Shown one piece after another: positions 1 through 8,789 of a stretch of 64,000 nt of DNA (position 1 is the stretch's first letter; every line of letters begins with the position of its first letter). The stretch is from Bacteroidaceae bacterium (GTDB taxonomy: Bacteria; Bacteroidota; Bacteroidia; Bacteroidales; Bacteroidaceae), in the NCBI GenBank assembly GCA_024401305.1, contig JAKSLI010000009.1:1-64000 (forward strand). The letters run 5' to 3'. A program made the position numbers and the translations under genes. The notes under the pieces are model-generated. The model saw only the letters and a list, made by a program, of their open reading frames with translations, did no database searches and was not told the DNA's origin.

Positions 1-2
1 CT

Positions 3-3000
3 TTTGAGATACCGATTACTATAACTCGTCCTCCTTTGTTGTTGATGCATGGTCTAGCTTCTGATAAAGATGCATGGGAGGAACCTTTAAAAGAAATCCT
101 TGTTGCAGATAAAATGTATTATCCTTACCAGATAGTATGCTTCGACTATCGTGAAACAAATTGTGACCATTTCTATGTCAACTATAATAAGCCTGCTATT
201 GGTATTAAGCATCTGTTGAAGAATTACAGAGAAAAGAATATTGAGGCAAAAAAGGTGGACTATATTGGTCATAGTATGGGTGGTATCCTTGGTAGATTCT
301 ACACTCAGCAACAGGACGAACTCGGCAATATTCCTGCTATTCACAAGTTTATTACCATCAATACTCCTCATGCTGGTAGCCATTTAGGTGATATGTATTT
401 GCATGAAGATAAATACATGTTTAGGATAGGAGCTAATCGCTTATATTCTAAACCAGATGCTATTCTTGATTTGGCAGTTAACTCTACTGCTATTGATACA
501 GATTTAAACAAAGATTATGATTTTGATGTATTCAAGAATATAACTGTGCCTGTTCATGCTATAGCAACAACTGGTTATAAGGTATATGGTAATGGTGTGG
601 ATTTAACTGATGGCAAGGATGTGTTGGTCAATGCTTTTCCACTTCCTGACCAAGGGAATAAGGAGTTGGAAAAGAAGTTCAATACGAATGATCAAATTGT
701 ACCATTTGTCAGTCAAACAGGTGGATTGAAAAAACCGGCACTTTCTGAATTTGAAGATCTTACTCATATTCAAAGTCCTAATAGTACAAGTGTAAGAAAT
801 AAACTCAAAGAATTACTTTCAGCAAGAACTGATAATACCTATTTCAGTACAACTTGGTTCAAACCTGAGAATTTGGTCTTTAAGCAGAAGGAGATCAAAG
901 AAGACAGTAAGGCTAAAAGAAAAGTTGCTCAAAGAAAGTTCATCGCTCAGAAGTTTATTAATGTTGACGTAAGGAATGACTCTCTGTATGTGTCTTCTGA
1001 AATAGATGCAGAAGAGTTTCTTCTTATGGTGAAGCTTAATGATTCTTACTACACATCCACTAAACAAATAGCAAGATTATATATACCTCCAACATTTAGT
1101 GGTAAAATAGAAATTAACGCAATTGCCGAGGCTGAGGATGGCAACACTTATTCTGATGAAACATCTGTAACAATTGCTGCTCCACGTGCTACTCCTACAC
1201 AAATCTCTGCCACAGACTTTGATGTTTATTCAGAAGAGAACTACTCTGTTACGCTTGCAGCAAAATGGGATGATGGCAGTGAAACTCGTATTGTTCCAGA
1301 GACAGCTGTGTTCAAGAACGGCATTGCAAAGTATGAGAACGGAATGATTGTGCCTATCGCAGGTGGTGAGGACGAAATAACATTCTCTTATAAAGGTCTC
1401 ACTTGCAAAGCACCACTGACTGTTCATAAGGAACCTACTGGTGACGACGGCGAAGGCATCTGCTCTACTATCACACTCTCGTTCAAGCAGACAGCTTATG
1501 TTACTCGTCAGGCATTCCGCGGTACTCTGAAACTTAACAACGGTTATCAGGAAGAGGATCTTAAGGACTTCAAGCTCAACCTTACCATTACTGACGAAGA
1601 CGGAAATGTGGCTGGCAGCGACAAGTTCCAGATCAATCCAGAATCTCTTGAAGGCTTCGAGGGCGACCTTGAACTCGGAGCGGGTTGGACTCTGAAACGT
1701 GGCGAGAATGGAACTGCCACAATAATCTTCATCCCAACGAAGAATGCAGCACCTACAGCTCCTAAACAGTATAATTTCGGCGGTTCGTTCTCATACATTG
1801 AGCCAAGCAACGGACTCTTGGTAACAAGAACAATGAGCCCTATCACGCTCACTGTAAGTCCTTCTCCTCAGCTTGACTTTACATACTTCATGCAGCGTGA
1901 CGTACTTGGCGACGACCCTATGACAGAGACCATCGAACCAAGCAAGGAGGCTGAGTTTGCTCTCCTTATCAACAACAAGGGCTATGGAGATGCCAAGCGT
2001 GTACAGTTTGCTACTCAGCAGCCGGAGATTGTTGACAACGAAAAGAATCTTGTCATCGACTTTGAGATTCTCAGCAGTCAGTTCAACGGCGAAGATAAGA
2101 ACCTCGCTCTCGGTGGCGATGTGGTAACCGACTTCGGAACAATCCCTGCAAACAGCACAGCATACGCTCAGTGGTGGATGAAGAGCTCTTTGCTTGGTCA
2201 TTTCACTGACTATAACGTAGAGGATACTCATGTGACAAGCTATGACAATCCTGACCTCTCTCTCCTTAACGACGTTACTATCCACGAGCTCATCCGCAGT
2301 CTCGATCTCTCTAACGGCGAAGAGAAGATGGTAGGATTCTTGGCTAACGACATCAAGGACAATAACCATGTTCCTGACATGCTTTACCTTTCTAATGGCG
2401 AAATCAAGGATGTTGTCAGCGCAACAGGTTCTAACATCGTGAAGAATTCTTCTACGGAATACACTCTCACGGTTGTTCCTTCTGCTACTGGCTGGAACTA
2501 TGGTAACCTCCTTGATCCTACATACGGTGCAGCAGAGCTTACAGGCATTGTTCGTCAGAGCGATGGAAAGGTAATCCCGCTCCGTAACTTCTGGCAGACT
2601 GACCGCACTCTGCGTGACAACAAGGATCCTCTCTACGAGAACCGCATCCACTTCGCTGACGAGTTCAAAACTCCTTCTGCAGAGACTTACATCCTCACGT
2701 TCACTCCGCTGCCAGACCTTCTCCTTGAGGTAATGGCGTTTGAGAACATCCCTGATGAAAGCTCATACGTAGAGGAGCCTTTAGAGACAGTTAAGGTGAT
2801 CTTCAACAAGACCATCGATCCTGCCACATTCACTACTGACGATCTCTCAATGATCTACCAAGGCAAGAAGCAGGATGTTTCGCTCATCGGCATCTCTACA
2901 ACCGACAACAAGACCTTCACCCTCGACCTCACAGAAATCAACAAGCTCTGTGGCAACGGCTTCTACAACCTTACCGTGCAGACTGCCGAAATCACTGATG

Positions 3001-3953
3001 ATGAAGGCTATAACGGTCGTGAAGGAAAGAATGCTTGCTGGGTAATGCAGAACCCTATGCTCAACGAGGGCACATTGCTCTACAACGGTAACAGCGTAGC
3101 AATACCTGTTGCGCTCACGCTCCCTAACAAGCCTGCTGAGGCTACGGCTGTCAACGCAATGGTATTCACAAAGGCTGACCTTTCAACTCAGGCAGACGTG
3201 TTTGCCAACCTTGCATACAAGAAGATGACCGACGAAGGCTCTATCTGGACTTCAAAGAACATCGAACTTGTTGATGCACAGCCATTCTTTACACCATACG
3301 ATGTGGAGGCTGACAAGGTAACTTACACTCGCGAGTTCAAGAATACCAACTGGCAGGCTCTCTATGTTCCATTCCCTGTTGATGTGTTTGAGTTTGCAGG
3401 CAAGGCTGACGTGGCATACTTTACAAATGTTTATATGCACGATTCTGACAACGACGGTGTAGGCGACATGGCATATCTGCAGCTCAAGAATATGGAAAGC
3501 GGCAAACTTGAACCTAACGAGCCTTACCTCATCAAGCCTTACGCTGTAGGCAAGATGGTCGTTGAGGTACAGAACACAACGCTCAGCTCTACCGTCAATA
3601 ATGGCAGAATAGAGTTCGCAATACCTACCGACATATACACTCTTACTGGTACATACCAGCCAACAGTGATGTATGAGACAGGTCGTTACGGATTGAGTGG
3701 TGGCGAATTCAAGTATGCTCTCACTCCAGAGGCAGTGCTTTCTCCGTTCCGCTTCTATCTTGACATTACAAGTCTTACTGGTAAGCCTACTCCGCTGATG
3801 TGCGGCATCATCTTCGACGATGAAACTACAGGCATCAGAAATACCAATGACAACAGTAATGCTGAACTTTACGACCTCCAGGGACGCCGCGTGAAGAACC
3901 CAACGGCAGCTGGAGTCTATGTTACAAAGGGCGGAAAGCGCGTTAAAAAGTAA
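3..3953 (+). CDS. Large secreted alpha/beta-hydrolase (lipase-like) protein with sorting tail, 5' end outside window
   Basis: The frame is open to the left edge of the window, so the true start is upstream and about 1,316 codons are visible. The first part reads as an alpha/beta hydrolase: an LLLMHGLASD oxyanion-type strand, then GHSMGG, the GxSxG nucleophile elbow of lipases and PGAP1-like esterases, about 80 residues later. After about residue 370 the protein becomes a string of beta-rich, Ig-like or adhesin-like segments. The C-terminus (ELYDLQGRRVKN, then GVYVTKGGKRVKK) has the form of the Bacteroidota type IX-like sorting tails seen on other proteins here. A surface-exposed or secreted esterase is inferred; the substrate is unknown. 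The first 1.2 kb is clearly more AT-rich than the rest, which suggests a mosaic gene. A terminator follows directly. Confidence 0.7.
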   Translation, partial: FEIPITITRPPLLLMHGLASDKDAWEEPLKEILVADKMYYPYQIVCFDYRETNCDHFYVNYNKPAIGIKHLLKNYREKNIEAKKVDYIGHSMGGILGRFYTQQQDELGNIPAIHKFITINTPHAGSHLGDMYLHEDKYMFRIGANRLYSKPDAILDLAVNSTAIDTDLNKDYDFDVFKNITVPVHAIATTGYKVYGNGVDLTDGKDVLVNAFPLPDQGNKELEKKFNTNDQIVPFVSQTGGLKKPALSEFEDLTHIQSPNSTSVRNKLKELLSARTDNTYFSTTWFKPENLVFKQKEIKEDSKAKRKVAQRKFIAQKFINVDVRNDSLYVSSEIDAEEFLLMVKLNDSYYTSTKQIARLYIPPTFSGKIEINAIAEAEDGNTYSDETSVTIAAPRATPTQISATDFDVYSEENYSVTLAAKWDDGSETRIVPETAVFKNGIAKYENGMIVPIAGGEDEITFSYKGLTCKAPLTVHKEPTGDDGEGICSTITLSFKQTAYVTRQAFRGTLKLNNGYQEEDLKDFKLNLTITDEDGNVAGSDKFQINPESLEGFEGDLELGAGWTLKRGENGTATIIFIPTKNAAPTAPKQYNFGGSFSYIEPSNGLLVTRTMSPITLTVSPSPQLDFTYFMQRDVLGDDPMTETIEPSKEAEFALLINNKGYGDAKRVQFATQQPEIVDNEKNLVIDFEILSSQFNGEDKNLALGGDVVTDFGTIPANSTAYAQWWMKSSLLGHFTDYNVEDTHVTSYDNPDLSLLNDVTIHELIRSLDLSNGEEKMVGFLANDIKDNNHVPDMLYLSNGEIKDVVSATGSNIVKNSSTEYTLTVVPSATGWNYGNLLDPTYGAAELTGIVRQSDGKVIPLRNFWQTDRTLRDNKDPLYENRIHFADEFKTPSAETYILTFTPLPDLLLEVMAFENIPDESSYVEEPLETVKVIFNKTIDPATFTTDDLSMIYQGKKQDVSLIGISTTDNKTFTLDLTEINKLCGNGFYNLTVQTAEITDDEGYNGREGKNACWVMQNPMLNEGTLLYNGNSVAIPVALTLPNKPAEATAVNAMVFTKADLSTQADVFANLAYKKMTDEGSIWTSKNIELVDAQPFFTPYDVEADKVTYTREFKNTNWQALYVPFPVDVFEFAGKADVAYFTNVYMHDSDNDGVGDMAYLQLKNMESGKLEPNEPYLIKPYAVGKMVVEVQNTTLSSTVNNGRIEFAIPTDIYTLTGTYQPTVMYETGRYGLSGGEFKYALTPEAVLSPFRFYLDITSLTGKPTPLMCGIIFDDETTGIRNTNDNSNAELYDLQGRRVKNPTAAGVYVTKGGKRVKK

Positions 3954-3977
3954 ACATTTCCCAATAAATTCAGAAAG

Positions 3978-4009
3978 GGCTGGTACTCGTTGAAGTGCCA
4001 GCCTTTTTT
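3978..4009 (+). terminator. Rho-independent terminator after the lipase-like gene
   Basis: A 10-bp stem (GGCTGGTACT pairing with AGTGCCAGCC, one G-U) closes a short loop and is followed by six T residues, 24 bases after the stop codon. Confidence 0.8.
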
Positions 4010-4127
4010 CGTATGTCTGAATTCATTTTTCGTTTCAGGAATACTGGAACATGGGGAAAGAAATGAAATATTTGCCAAATAATGTCATTTTTTTCGCTGA
4101 AATGCTTCTTTTTTTAGATAATATGTG

Positions 4128-4135
4128 TAAATTTG
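4128..4135 (+). promoter_or_regulatory. Bacteroidota -7 box upstream of lemA
   Basis: TAAATTTG matches the TAnnTTTG consensus and lies 46 bases before the LemA start. The -33 region is only T-rich. Confidence 0.5.
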
Positions 4136-4181
4136 CGGAAACTAAACCTATAAACTAAATAACTAAACAACTAAAAACAAT

Positions 4182-4742
4182 ATGGCACTTATCATTTTTC
4201 TTGTTGTTGTAGTACTTATCGTGCTTTGGCTCGTAGGAATCTATAACACTCTTGTAAAGCTTCGCAACAACCGCGAACAGGCTTTCGCCAACATTGATGT
4301 TCAGCTCCAGCAGCGTCATGACCTCATCCCTAACCTCGTTGCTACAGTGAAGGGTTATGCTGCCCATGAATCAGGCACTCTCGAGAAGGTTACCCAGGCT
4401 CGTGCAGCAGCTATGGGCGCACAGACTATCGGCGACAAGATCCAGGCTGAGCAGCAGCTTGGTCAGGCTCTCGCTAACTTGAAGGTGGCTGTTGAGGCTT
4501 ATCCAGAACTCAAGGCTAACCAGAACTTCCTTGAACTGCAGGCAGAACTCTCTGACATTGAGAACAAGCTTTCTGCTGTTCGCCGCTTCTTCAACTCTGC
4601 TACCAAGGAGTACAATAACCAGGTTGAGACTTTCCCAAGCAATCTCATTGCAAAGAACTTCGGTTTCCACAAGGAGCCAATGTTCGAGATTTCACAGGAA
4701 GAGCGTGCTACAGTAACAAAGGCACCAGAGGTAAAATTTTAA
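4182..4742 (+). CDS. lemA: LemA family protein
   Basis: 186 residues, usual for LemA. A single N-terminal membrane helix (about residues 2-22) is followed by the family signature YNTLVKLRNNREQAF and then NIDVQLQQRHDLIPNLV, continuing as a long helical domain rich in Gln and Ala. LemA proteins are membrane-anchored with an exposed helical domain; their biochemical role is not established. The next gene is an M48 protease, a common LemA/HtpX-like pairing that suggests a shared envelope-stress or protein quality-control role (inference). A promoter box lies upstream. A 320-bp gap containing a repeat separates it from the protease. Confidence 0.92.
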   Translation: MALIIFLVVVVLIVLWLVGIYNTLVKLRNNREQAFANIDVQLQQRHDLIPNLVATVKGYAAHESGTLEKVTQARAAAMGAQTIGDKIQAEQQLGQALANLKVAVEAYPELKANQNFLELQAELSDIENKLSAVRRFFNSATKEYNNQVETFPSNLIAKNFGFHKEPMFEISQEERATVTKAPEVKF

Positions 4743-5061
4743 GGTGTTAAAATTTTAAACACTTAACACTTAAACACTTAACACTAAATCGGATTACTTT
4801 TGCCAAGTGTTGAGTACCTTTTATTATCAAACGCGAGTTGCACGAGTTACACAAGTTCTTAAATTCTTATAGTCATTAAAAGTTTCACAAATTTCTTTGC
4901 AATAAGTAAAACTCATGTGTCTTTTATAAACTATAAAACTCGTGACACTAGTGAAACCCGTGTTTGAATAAAATATACATAATTCGTGTATAAATAAAGT
5001 ACCGCGTGTAAGTCTAACTCGATTTAGTGTTTAGTGCTTAGTGTTTAGTGTTAAAACCGCT
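4743..5061. repeat. Intergenic repeat (family D) with inverted flanks
   Basis: The gap has two layers. Outer arms of TTAAACACTTAACAC-type sequence (about 4745-4790) are mirrored by AGTGTTTAGTGCTTAGTG at about 5022-5050, both next to an ATCG/CGAT-TTAGTG core. Inside, 4827-4967 is a repeat that starts with ACGCGAGTTGCACGAGTTAC and ends with ACTCGTGACACTAGTGAAAC plus CCGTGTTT; the two ends are imperfect inverted repeats of each other. A second copy lies at 48449-48592 and a partial one at 48607-48652. No gene is seen here. Confidence 0.7.
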
Positions 5062-6051
5062 ATGCAATACGTAGGAATACAAACCCAAATAACACGCAAC
5101 AACAGGCTCAGCTTGTTGTTGCTTTTTGCATTTCCAACCATTCTGTTGGTGATGCTATGGGTTTTCTTTGCCATTATGGAGAGCTTGGGAAGCGAGTATT
5201 TTTACATTGATGAGGTCAACTCCAACTTCCTGCAGACAGCGCCGTTTGTTATCATAGCAGTTGCCATCTGGTTTACGATAGCCTACTTCTACAATGCCAA
5301 GATGATCAGTGCTGCTACTGGTGCTCGTCCTCTTGAGCGTCGAGAGAATAAGCGCATCTATAACATTGTGGAGAATCTCTGCATGACTTGCGGTATGGAT
5401 ATGCCGAAGGTTTATGTCGTGGATGATCCACAGCTGAATGCCTTCGCCTCTGGTATCGACAAGGGAAGCTATGCCGTAACGCTTACTACAGGCATAATGC
5501 AGGTCTTGGACGATGAGGAACTGGCAGGCGTCATAGGTCACGAACTCACGCATATCCGCAATCGCGACACTCGTCTGCTCATCACTTCCATCATCTTTGT
5601 CGGTATTGTTTCCACAACTCTTCGAATGGTTTATGAAGTAGTCAGGCGCATATTCTGGTATGACGATAGCTCGAGCCGATCAAACTTCAGAAGCAGCAGC
5701 GGTCGTAACGACAAAGGAAAGGGCGTAAGCATGCTTGCAGCAGTCGTTGTTGCCATTATATGTATGGCAATAGCCTACTTGTTTATCTCTCTCACGCGCT
5801 TTGCCATCTCCCGCAAGCGCGAGTATATGGCAGATGCTGGAGGTGCAGAACTATGTGGCAATCCGCTTGCCCTGGCTTCTGCATTGCGCAAGATTTCGGG
5901 TAATGTGGGTCTGCGTGAATGCAAACGCGATGATATTGCGCAGCTGTTCATAGCTTATCCGCAGAGTCTTGATGGCGCGAACTTCTTCTCGTCAATGTTC
6001 TCTACACACCCGGATATACAGAAGCGCATAGAGATTCTTGAGCAGTTCTAA
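5062..6051 (+). CDS. M48 family zinc metalloprotease (HtpX-like)
   Basis: Membrane zinc endopeptidase of 329 residues. The motif HELTH (His160, Glu161, His164) is the HExxH zinc site, and EYMAD with Glu254 is the likely third ligand, as in the HtpX/Ste24 M48 family. Two N-terminal membrane helices (about 21-45 and 70-88) precede the catalytic region and one or two more lie at about 180-240, interrupted by a Ser/Arg-rich loop (SSSRSNFRSSSGRND). The ATG at 5062 is preferred over an in-frame GTG at 5041, which falls inside an intergenic repeat. It probably degrades misfolded membrane proteins (family knowledge). RecX starts directly after its stop codon. Confidence 0.88.
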   Translation: MQYVGIQTQITRNNRLSLLLLFAFPTILLVMLWVFFAIMESLGSEYFYIDEVNSNFLQTAPFVIIAVAIWFTIAYFYNAKMISAATGARPLERRENKRIYNIVENLCMTCGMDMPKVYVVDDPQLNAFASGIDKGSYAVTLTTGIMQVLDDEELAGVIGHELTHIRNRDTRLLITSIIFVGIVSTTLRMVYEVVRRIFWYDDSSSRSNFRSSSGRNDKGKGVSMLAAVVVAIICMAIAYLFISLTRFAISRKREYMADAGGAELCGNPLALASALRKISGNVGLRECKRDDIAQLFIAYPQSLDGANFFSSMFSTHPDIQKRIEILEQF

Positions 6052-6552
6052 GTGAATTATAATAACGAACACGATAAAATGCCAAATACTCCTATACAGC
6101 CGGAAGTTGCCCTGAAGAGGCTGTCAGCCACCTGCGCACGACGTGAGATTTGTGAGCAGGACGCAATAAAGAAACTCCGTCTCTGGCAGATACCGGAAGA
6201 GGAGCAGGCTAAGATCATGGCGCAGCTCATAAGGTACGGCTTCATTGATAACGAGCGCTATGCAAGGGCGTATGTGGAAGATAAGATGAAGTACAACCGA
6301 TGGGGTAGGAGAAAGGTTGAGATGATGCTGCGCACCAAGGGCATTGATGATGACATCATATCTGCTGCCATCGAGGAGTTCGCTGATGAGGAAAGCACGG
6401 AAGACACCCTTCGCCAACTTCTTCAGGAAAAGCTCCGCTCCCTTAGAAACGAAACCGACAAATTCAAGAAGAAGCAGAAACTCCTTCGCTTCGCCATCTC
6501 CAGAGGCTTTGAATATGGTGATATCATAGACATCGTCGAAGATCTTCTGTAA
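6052..6552 (+). CDS. recX: Regulatory protein RecX
   Basis: 166 residues from a GTG immediately after the protease stop; an ATG at 6079 would give 157 residues and is equally possible. The sequence shows three-helix RecX repeats: ALKRLSATCARREICEQDA, then LIRYGFIDNERYARAYVEDK followed by MKYNRWGRRKVEMML, and a C-terminal segment. RecX binds RecA filaments and limits recombinase activity. The tight spacing with the M48 gene suggests co-transcription, but no functional link is known. Confidence 0.88.
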   Translation: MNYNNEHDKMPNTPIQPEVALKRLSATCARREICEQDAIKKLRLWQIPEEEQAKIMAQLIRYGFIDNERYARAYVEDKMKYNRWGRRKVEMMLRTKGIDDDIISAAIEEFADEESTEDTLRQLLQEKLRSLRNETDKFKKKQKLLRFAISRGFEYGDIIDIVEDLL

Positions 6553-6596
6553 CACATGAAAATTTCTTTTGATAAAAAACAAAAACAATAAAAACC

Positions 6597-6718
6597 GCAT
6601 GAAAGAGAAGATGGCTTTGCCATTGATGCTGTAGCTGCCCAAATTATCTTGTGAGCAAGCTCCCATAGAATTTGAACACCTACATCATCACCCTATCGGG
6701 CTTTCTTCTCTTTCATGC
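6597..6718 (-). ncRNA. Candidate structured RNA, long imperfect hairpin with U-rich tail
   Basis: A perfect 14-bp inverted repeat (GCATGAAAGAGAAG at 6597-6610 and its complement at 6705-6718) encloses about 94 bases. Read on the minus strand, further inner pairings are visible: TGATGATGTAG with CTACAGCATCA, CAAATT with AATTTG, and an apical GAGC/GCTC hairpin. The minus-strand 3' side runs into a T-rich tail (GGTTTTTATTGTTTTT). The shape resembles a small regulatory RNA, but no known family (6S, SRP, tmRNA) could be matched. It could equally be the end of a mobile repeat. Confidence 0.35.
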
Positions 6719-6730
6719 AAAAAACAGAAA

Positions 6731-7134
6731 AAACATTTCGACTGAAAACTATATCTGATCAATAAATTTAACTTATTATATAGGATGTCCAGTTATCAGT
6801 AAAGATTTTCTGTAAGATTTTCAATAAGATTTTGAGCGCAGCGACCTAAATATCAATACCTTTCATTATTTTCAGAAAGATTTTTTGTTATGATTTTAAA
6901 ATCTTTACTTAAAATCTTACAGAAAATATCTCAACGATAGTATTTAGATGGTCGAAGCATAGCTTCTCAAAATCTTAACCAAAAATCCTACTGAAAATCC
7001 TAACTAAACCAGAACCACAAACTGGACACCCTACTTATTTGACTTATCGTGTGCATCAGTTGTATAAGTATAATTTATTGATAATCTTCAGTTGACTGCG
7101 ACCTGGTTTTTAATGTTTTTGTCTAAAAGAATCC
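6731..7134 (+). mobile_element. MITE-like repeat C, copy A, split by MITE-A copy 1
   Basis: 6731-6780 plus 7034-7134 match, in inverted orientation, the sequence at 58893-59388. The ends contain ATCAATAAATT and AATTTATTGAT as inverted termini. MITE-A has been inserted in the middle. The single TAAATTTA at 6763-6770 is the empty target site of the element found in copy B. Confidence 0.65.
6783..7031 (+). mobile_element. MITE-A copy 1 (249 bp)
   Basis: Non-coding element with terminal inverted repeats (left GGATGTCCAGTT, right AACTGGACACCC), flanked by TA on both sides (6781-6782 and 7032-7033). It is nearly identical over its length to 8502-8750 and to 61121-61405. TA target use and small non-coding size fit a MITE mobilised by an IS630/mariner-type transposase (inference; no transposase is present in the window). 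Confidence 0.75.
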
Positions 7135-7167
7135 AAACTAAAATGCCAAATTGTAGATAATTTCCTA

Positions 7168-8457
7168 ATGAAAAGTAAAGCATTCCTGATTTTTATTTGT
7201 GCCGTGTCAGCCATGGGCGGTTTGCTCTTTGGCTACGACTGGGTAGTAATAGGCGGTGCAAAACCGTTTTATGAAGATTTCTTTGGCATTGCCAACAGTC
7301 CGGTGATGCAAGGTGTTGCCATGACAACAGCTCTGATAGGCTGCTTGGTGGGCGCAATGGTGGCTGGTGCTGCTGCCGACCGTTATGGCAGAAAACCGCT
7401 ACTCACCATTTCTGCTGTGCTATTTACCGTCAGCGCCGTGGCAACGGGAGTCTTCAACGACTTCACATTGTTCAATATAGCGCGTTTCGTTGGTGGCGTC
7501 GGAATAGGCGTTGCGAGTGCACTCTCTCCGATGTACATTGCAGAAGTGTCACCTTCCGAGATACGAGGCAGAATGGTAAGTGTCAATCAGATGACCATTG
7601 TGCTTGGTATCCTTTCAGCGCAGATCGTGAACATGCTCATCGGTCAGGGCGTTACGGCAGAGTGGGGTAGGGAGCAAGGCTGGCGCTGGATGTTCTGGGC
7701 AGAGGCTGTGCCTGCTGTTCTCTTCCTCGTAATGAGCTTCTTCATCCCGGAAAGTCCAGTGTTCCAGAAACTCAAGAGCGAAGGCAAGCAGTCTGGCTTG
7801 GCAGAAGAAAGTTCACAGACATCCTCGGTTTCCATACTGCATCCTTCATTCCGCAAGGTACTTGTGCTTGGACTTGTGATAGCCGTGTTCCAACAGTGGT
7901 GTGGCACGAATGTAATCTTCAATTACGCACAGGAGATATTCTCTGCTGCCGGCTATGATGTTGACGGAATGTTCATGGACATCGTAATCACCGGCATTGC
8001 CAATGTGCTGTTCACTTTCGTGGCACTCTATACAGTGGAAAAGTGGGGACGCCGCACACTCATGCTCATTGGAGCGGGTGGACTTGGTATAATATATCTT
8101 ATCCTCGGCACATGTTATTACATGCAGATTACGGGAGTGATGATGGTAGTGCTTGTCGTGGCAGCCATTTCATGCTATGCCATGACATTGGGTCCTATCA
8201 CATGGGTACTTCTCTCAGAGATATTCCCGAATAAGGTAAGAGGTGTAGCAATGGCAATATGCACATTTGCCCTGTGGACAGGCTGTTGCACACTGACATT
8301 CTCCTTCCCGATAATGAATGCCTCGCTCGGAAGCTACGGATCGTTCTGGATATACAGCGCGATATGTCTTGTGGCATTCGGATTCCTTTACATCAATTGC
8401 CCTGAAACAAAGGGCAAGAGCCTCGAGCAGCTTGAGAAGGAACTGACGAGGAAATAA
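7168..8457 (+). CDS. MFS sugar porter (sugar:H+ symporter family)
   Basis: 429 residues with about 12 hydrophobic segments. Sugar-porter signatures are all present: FGYDWVVIGG in helix 1, AADRYGRKPLL in the first cytoplasmic loop, PMYIAEVSPSEIRGRMVS after helix 4, PESPVF at the mid-loop, EKWGRRTLML in the second half and PETKGKSLEQLE at the C-terminus. It belongs with XylE/GLUT-type porters that import hexoses or pentoses with protons; the sugar cannot be read from the sequence. The following gene encodes a DUF5107 protein, a frequent neighbour of such transporters, so both probably serve carbohydrate use. Two copies of MITE-A flank the gene. Confidence 0.9.
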   Translation: MKSKAFLIFICAVSAMGGLLFGYDWVVIGGAKPFYEDFFGIANSPVMQGVAMTTALIGCLVGAMVAGAAADRYGRKPLLTISAVLFTVSAVATGVFNDFTLFNIARFVGGVGIGVASALSPMYIAEVSPSEIRGRMVSVNQMTIVLGILSAQIVNMLIGQGVTAEWGREQGWRWMFWAEAVPAVLFLVMSFFIPESPVFQKLKSEGKQSGLAEESSQTSSVSILHPSFRKVLVLGLVIAVFQQWCGTNVIFNYAQEIFSAAGYDVDGMFMDIVITGIANVLFTFVALYTVEKWGRRTLMLIGAGGLGIIYLILGTCYYMQITGVMMVVLVVAAISCYAMTLGPITWVLLSEIFPNKVRGVAMAICTFALWTGCCTLTFSFPIMNASLGSYGSFWIYSAICLVAFGFLYINCPETKGKSLEQLEKELTRK

Positions 8458-8501
8458 CACTAAACACATAAACACTAAACACTAAATCGGATTACTAAGT
8501 A

Positions 8502-8750
8502 GGGTGTCCAGTTGTCAGTAAAGATTTTAAGTAAGATTTTCAATATGATTTTGAGCGCAGCGACCTCAATATCAATACGTTACATTATTTTCAGAAAGAT
8601 TTTTTGTTATGATTTTAAAATCTTTACTTAAAATCTTACAGAAAATATCTCAACGATAGTATTTAGATGGTCGAAGCATAGCTTCTCAAAATCTTAACCA
8701 AAAATCCTACTGAAAATCCTAACTAAACCAGAACCACAAACTGGACACCA
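8502..8750 (+). mobile_element. MITE-A copy 2 (249 bp)
   Basis: Same length and nearly the same sequence as copy 1, with ends GGGTGTCCAGTT and AACTGGACACCA flanked by TA at 8500-8501 and 8751-8752. It sits between the sugar porter and the DUF5107 gene, inside an older AACACTAAACACTAAATCGG/TTAAGTGTTTAAAATTTT repeat pair (8458-8490 and 8753-8786). Confidence 0.75.
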
Positions 8751-8789
8751 TAGTTAAGTGTTTAAAATTTTAAGTGATAAAATTTTACT

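Noticed and set aside
1791..2651. 286-codon open frame on the minus strand
   Set aside because: It lies fully inside the lipase-like gene, has no promoter or family motif, and reads as the shadow of a real gene.
6597..6718. Assignment as 6S, SRP or tmRNA
   Set aside because: No SRP tetraloop signature, no tmRNA tag or tRNA-like ends, and too short for a typical 6S RNA; left as an unnamed candidate.
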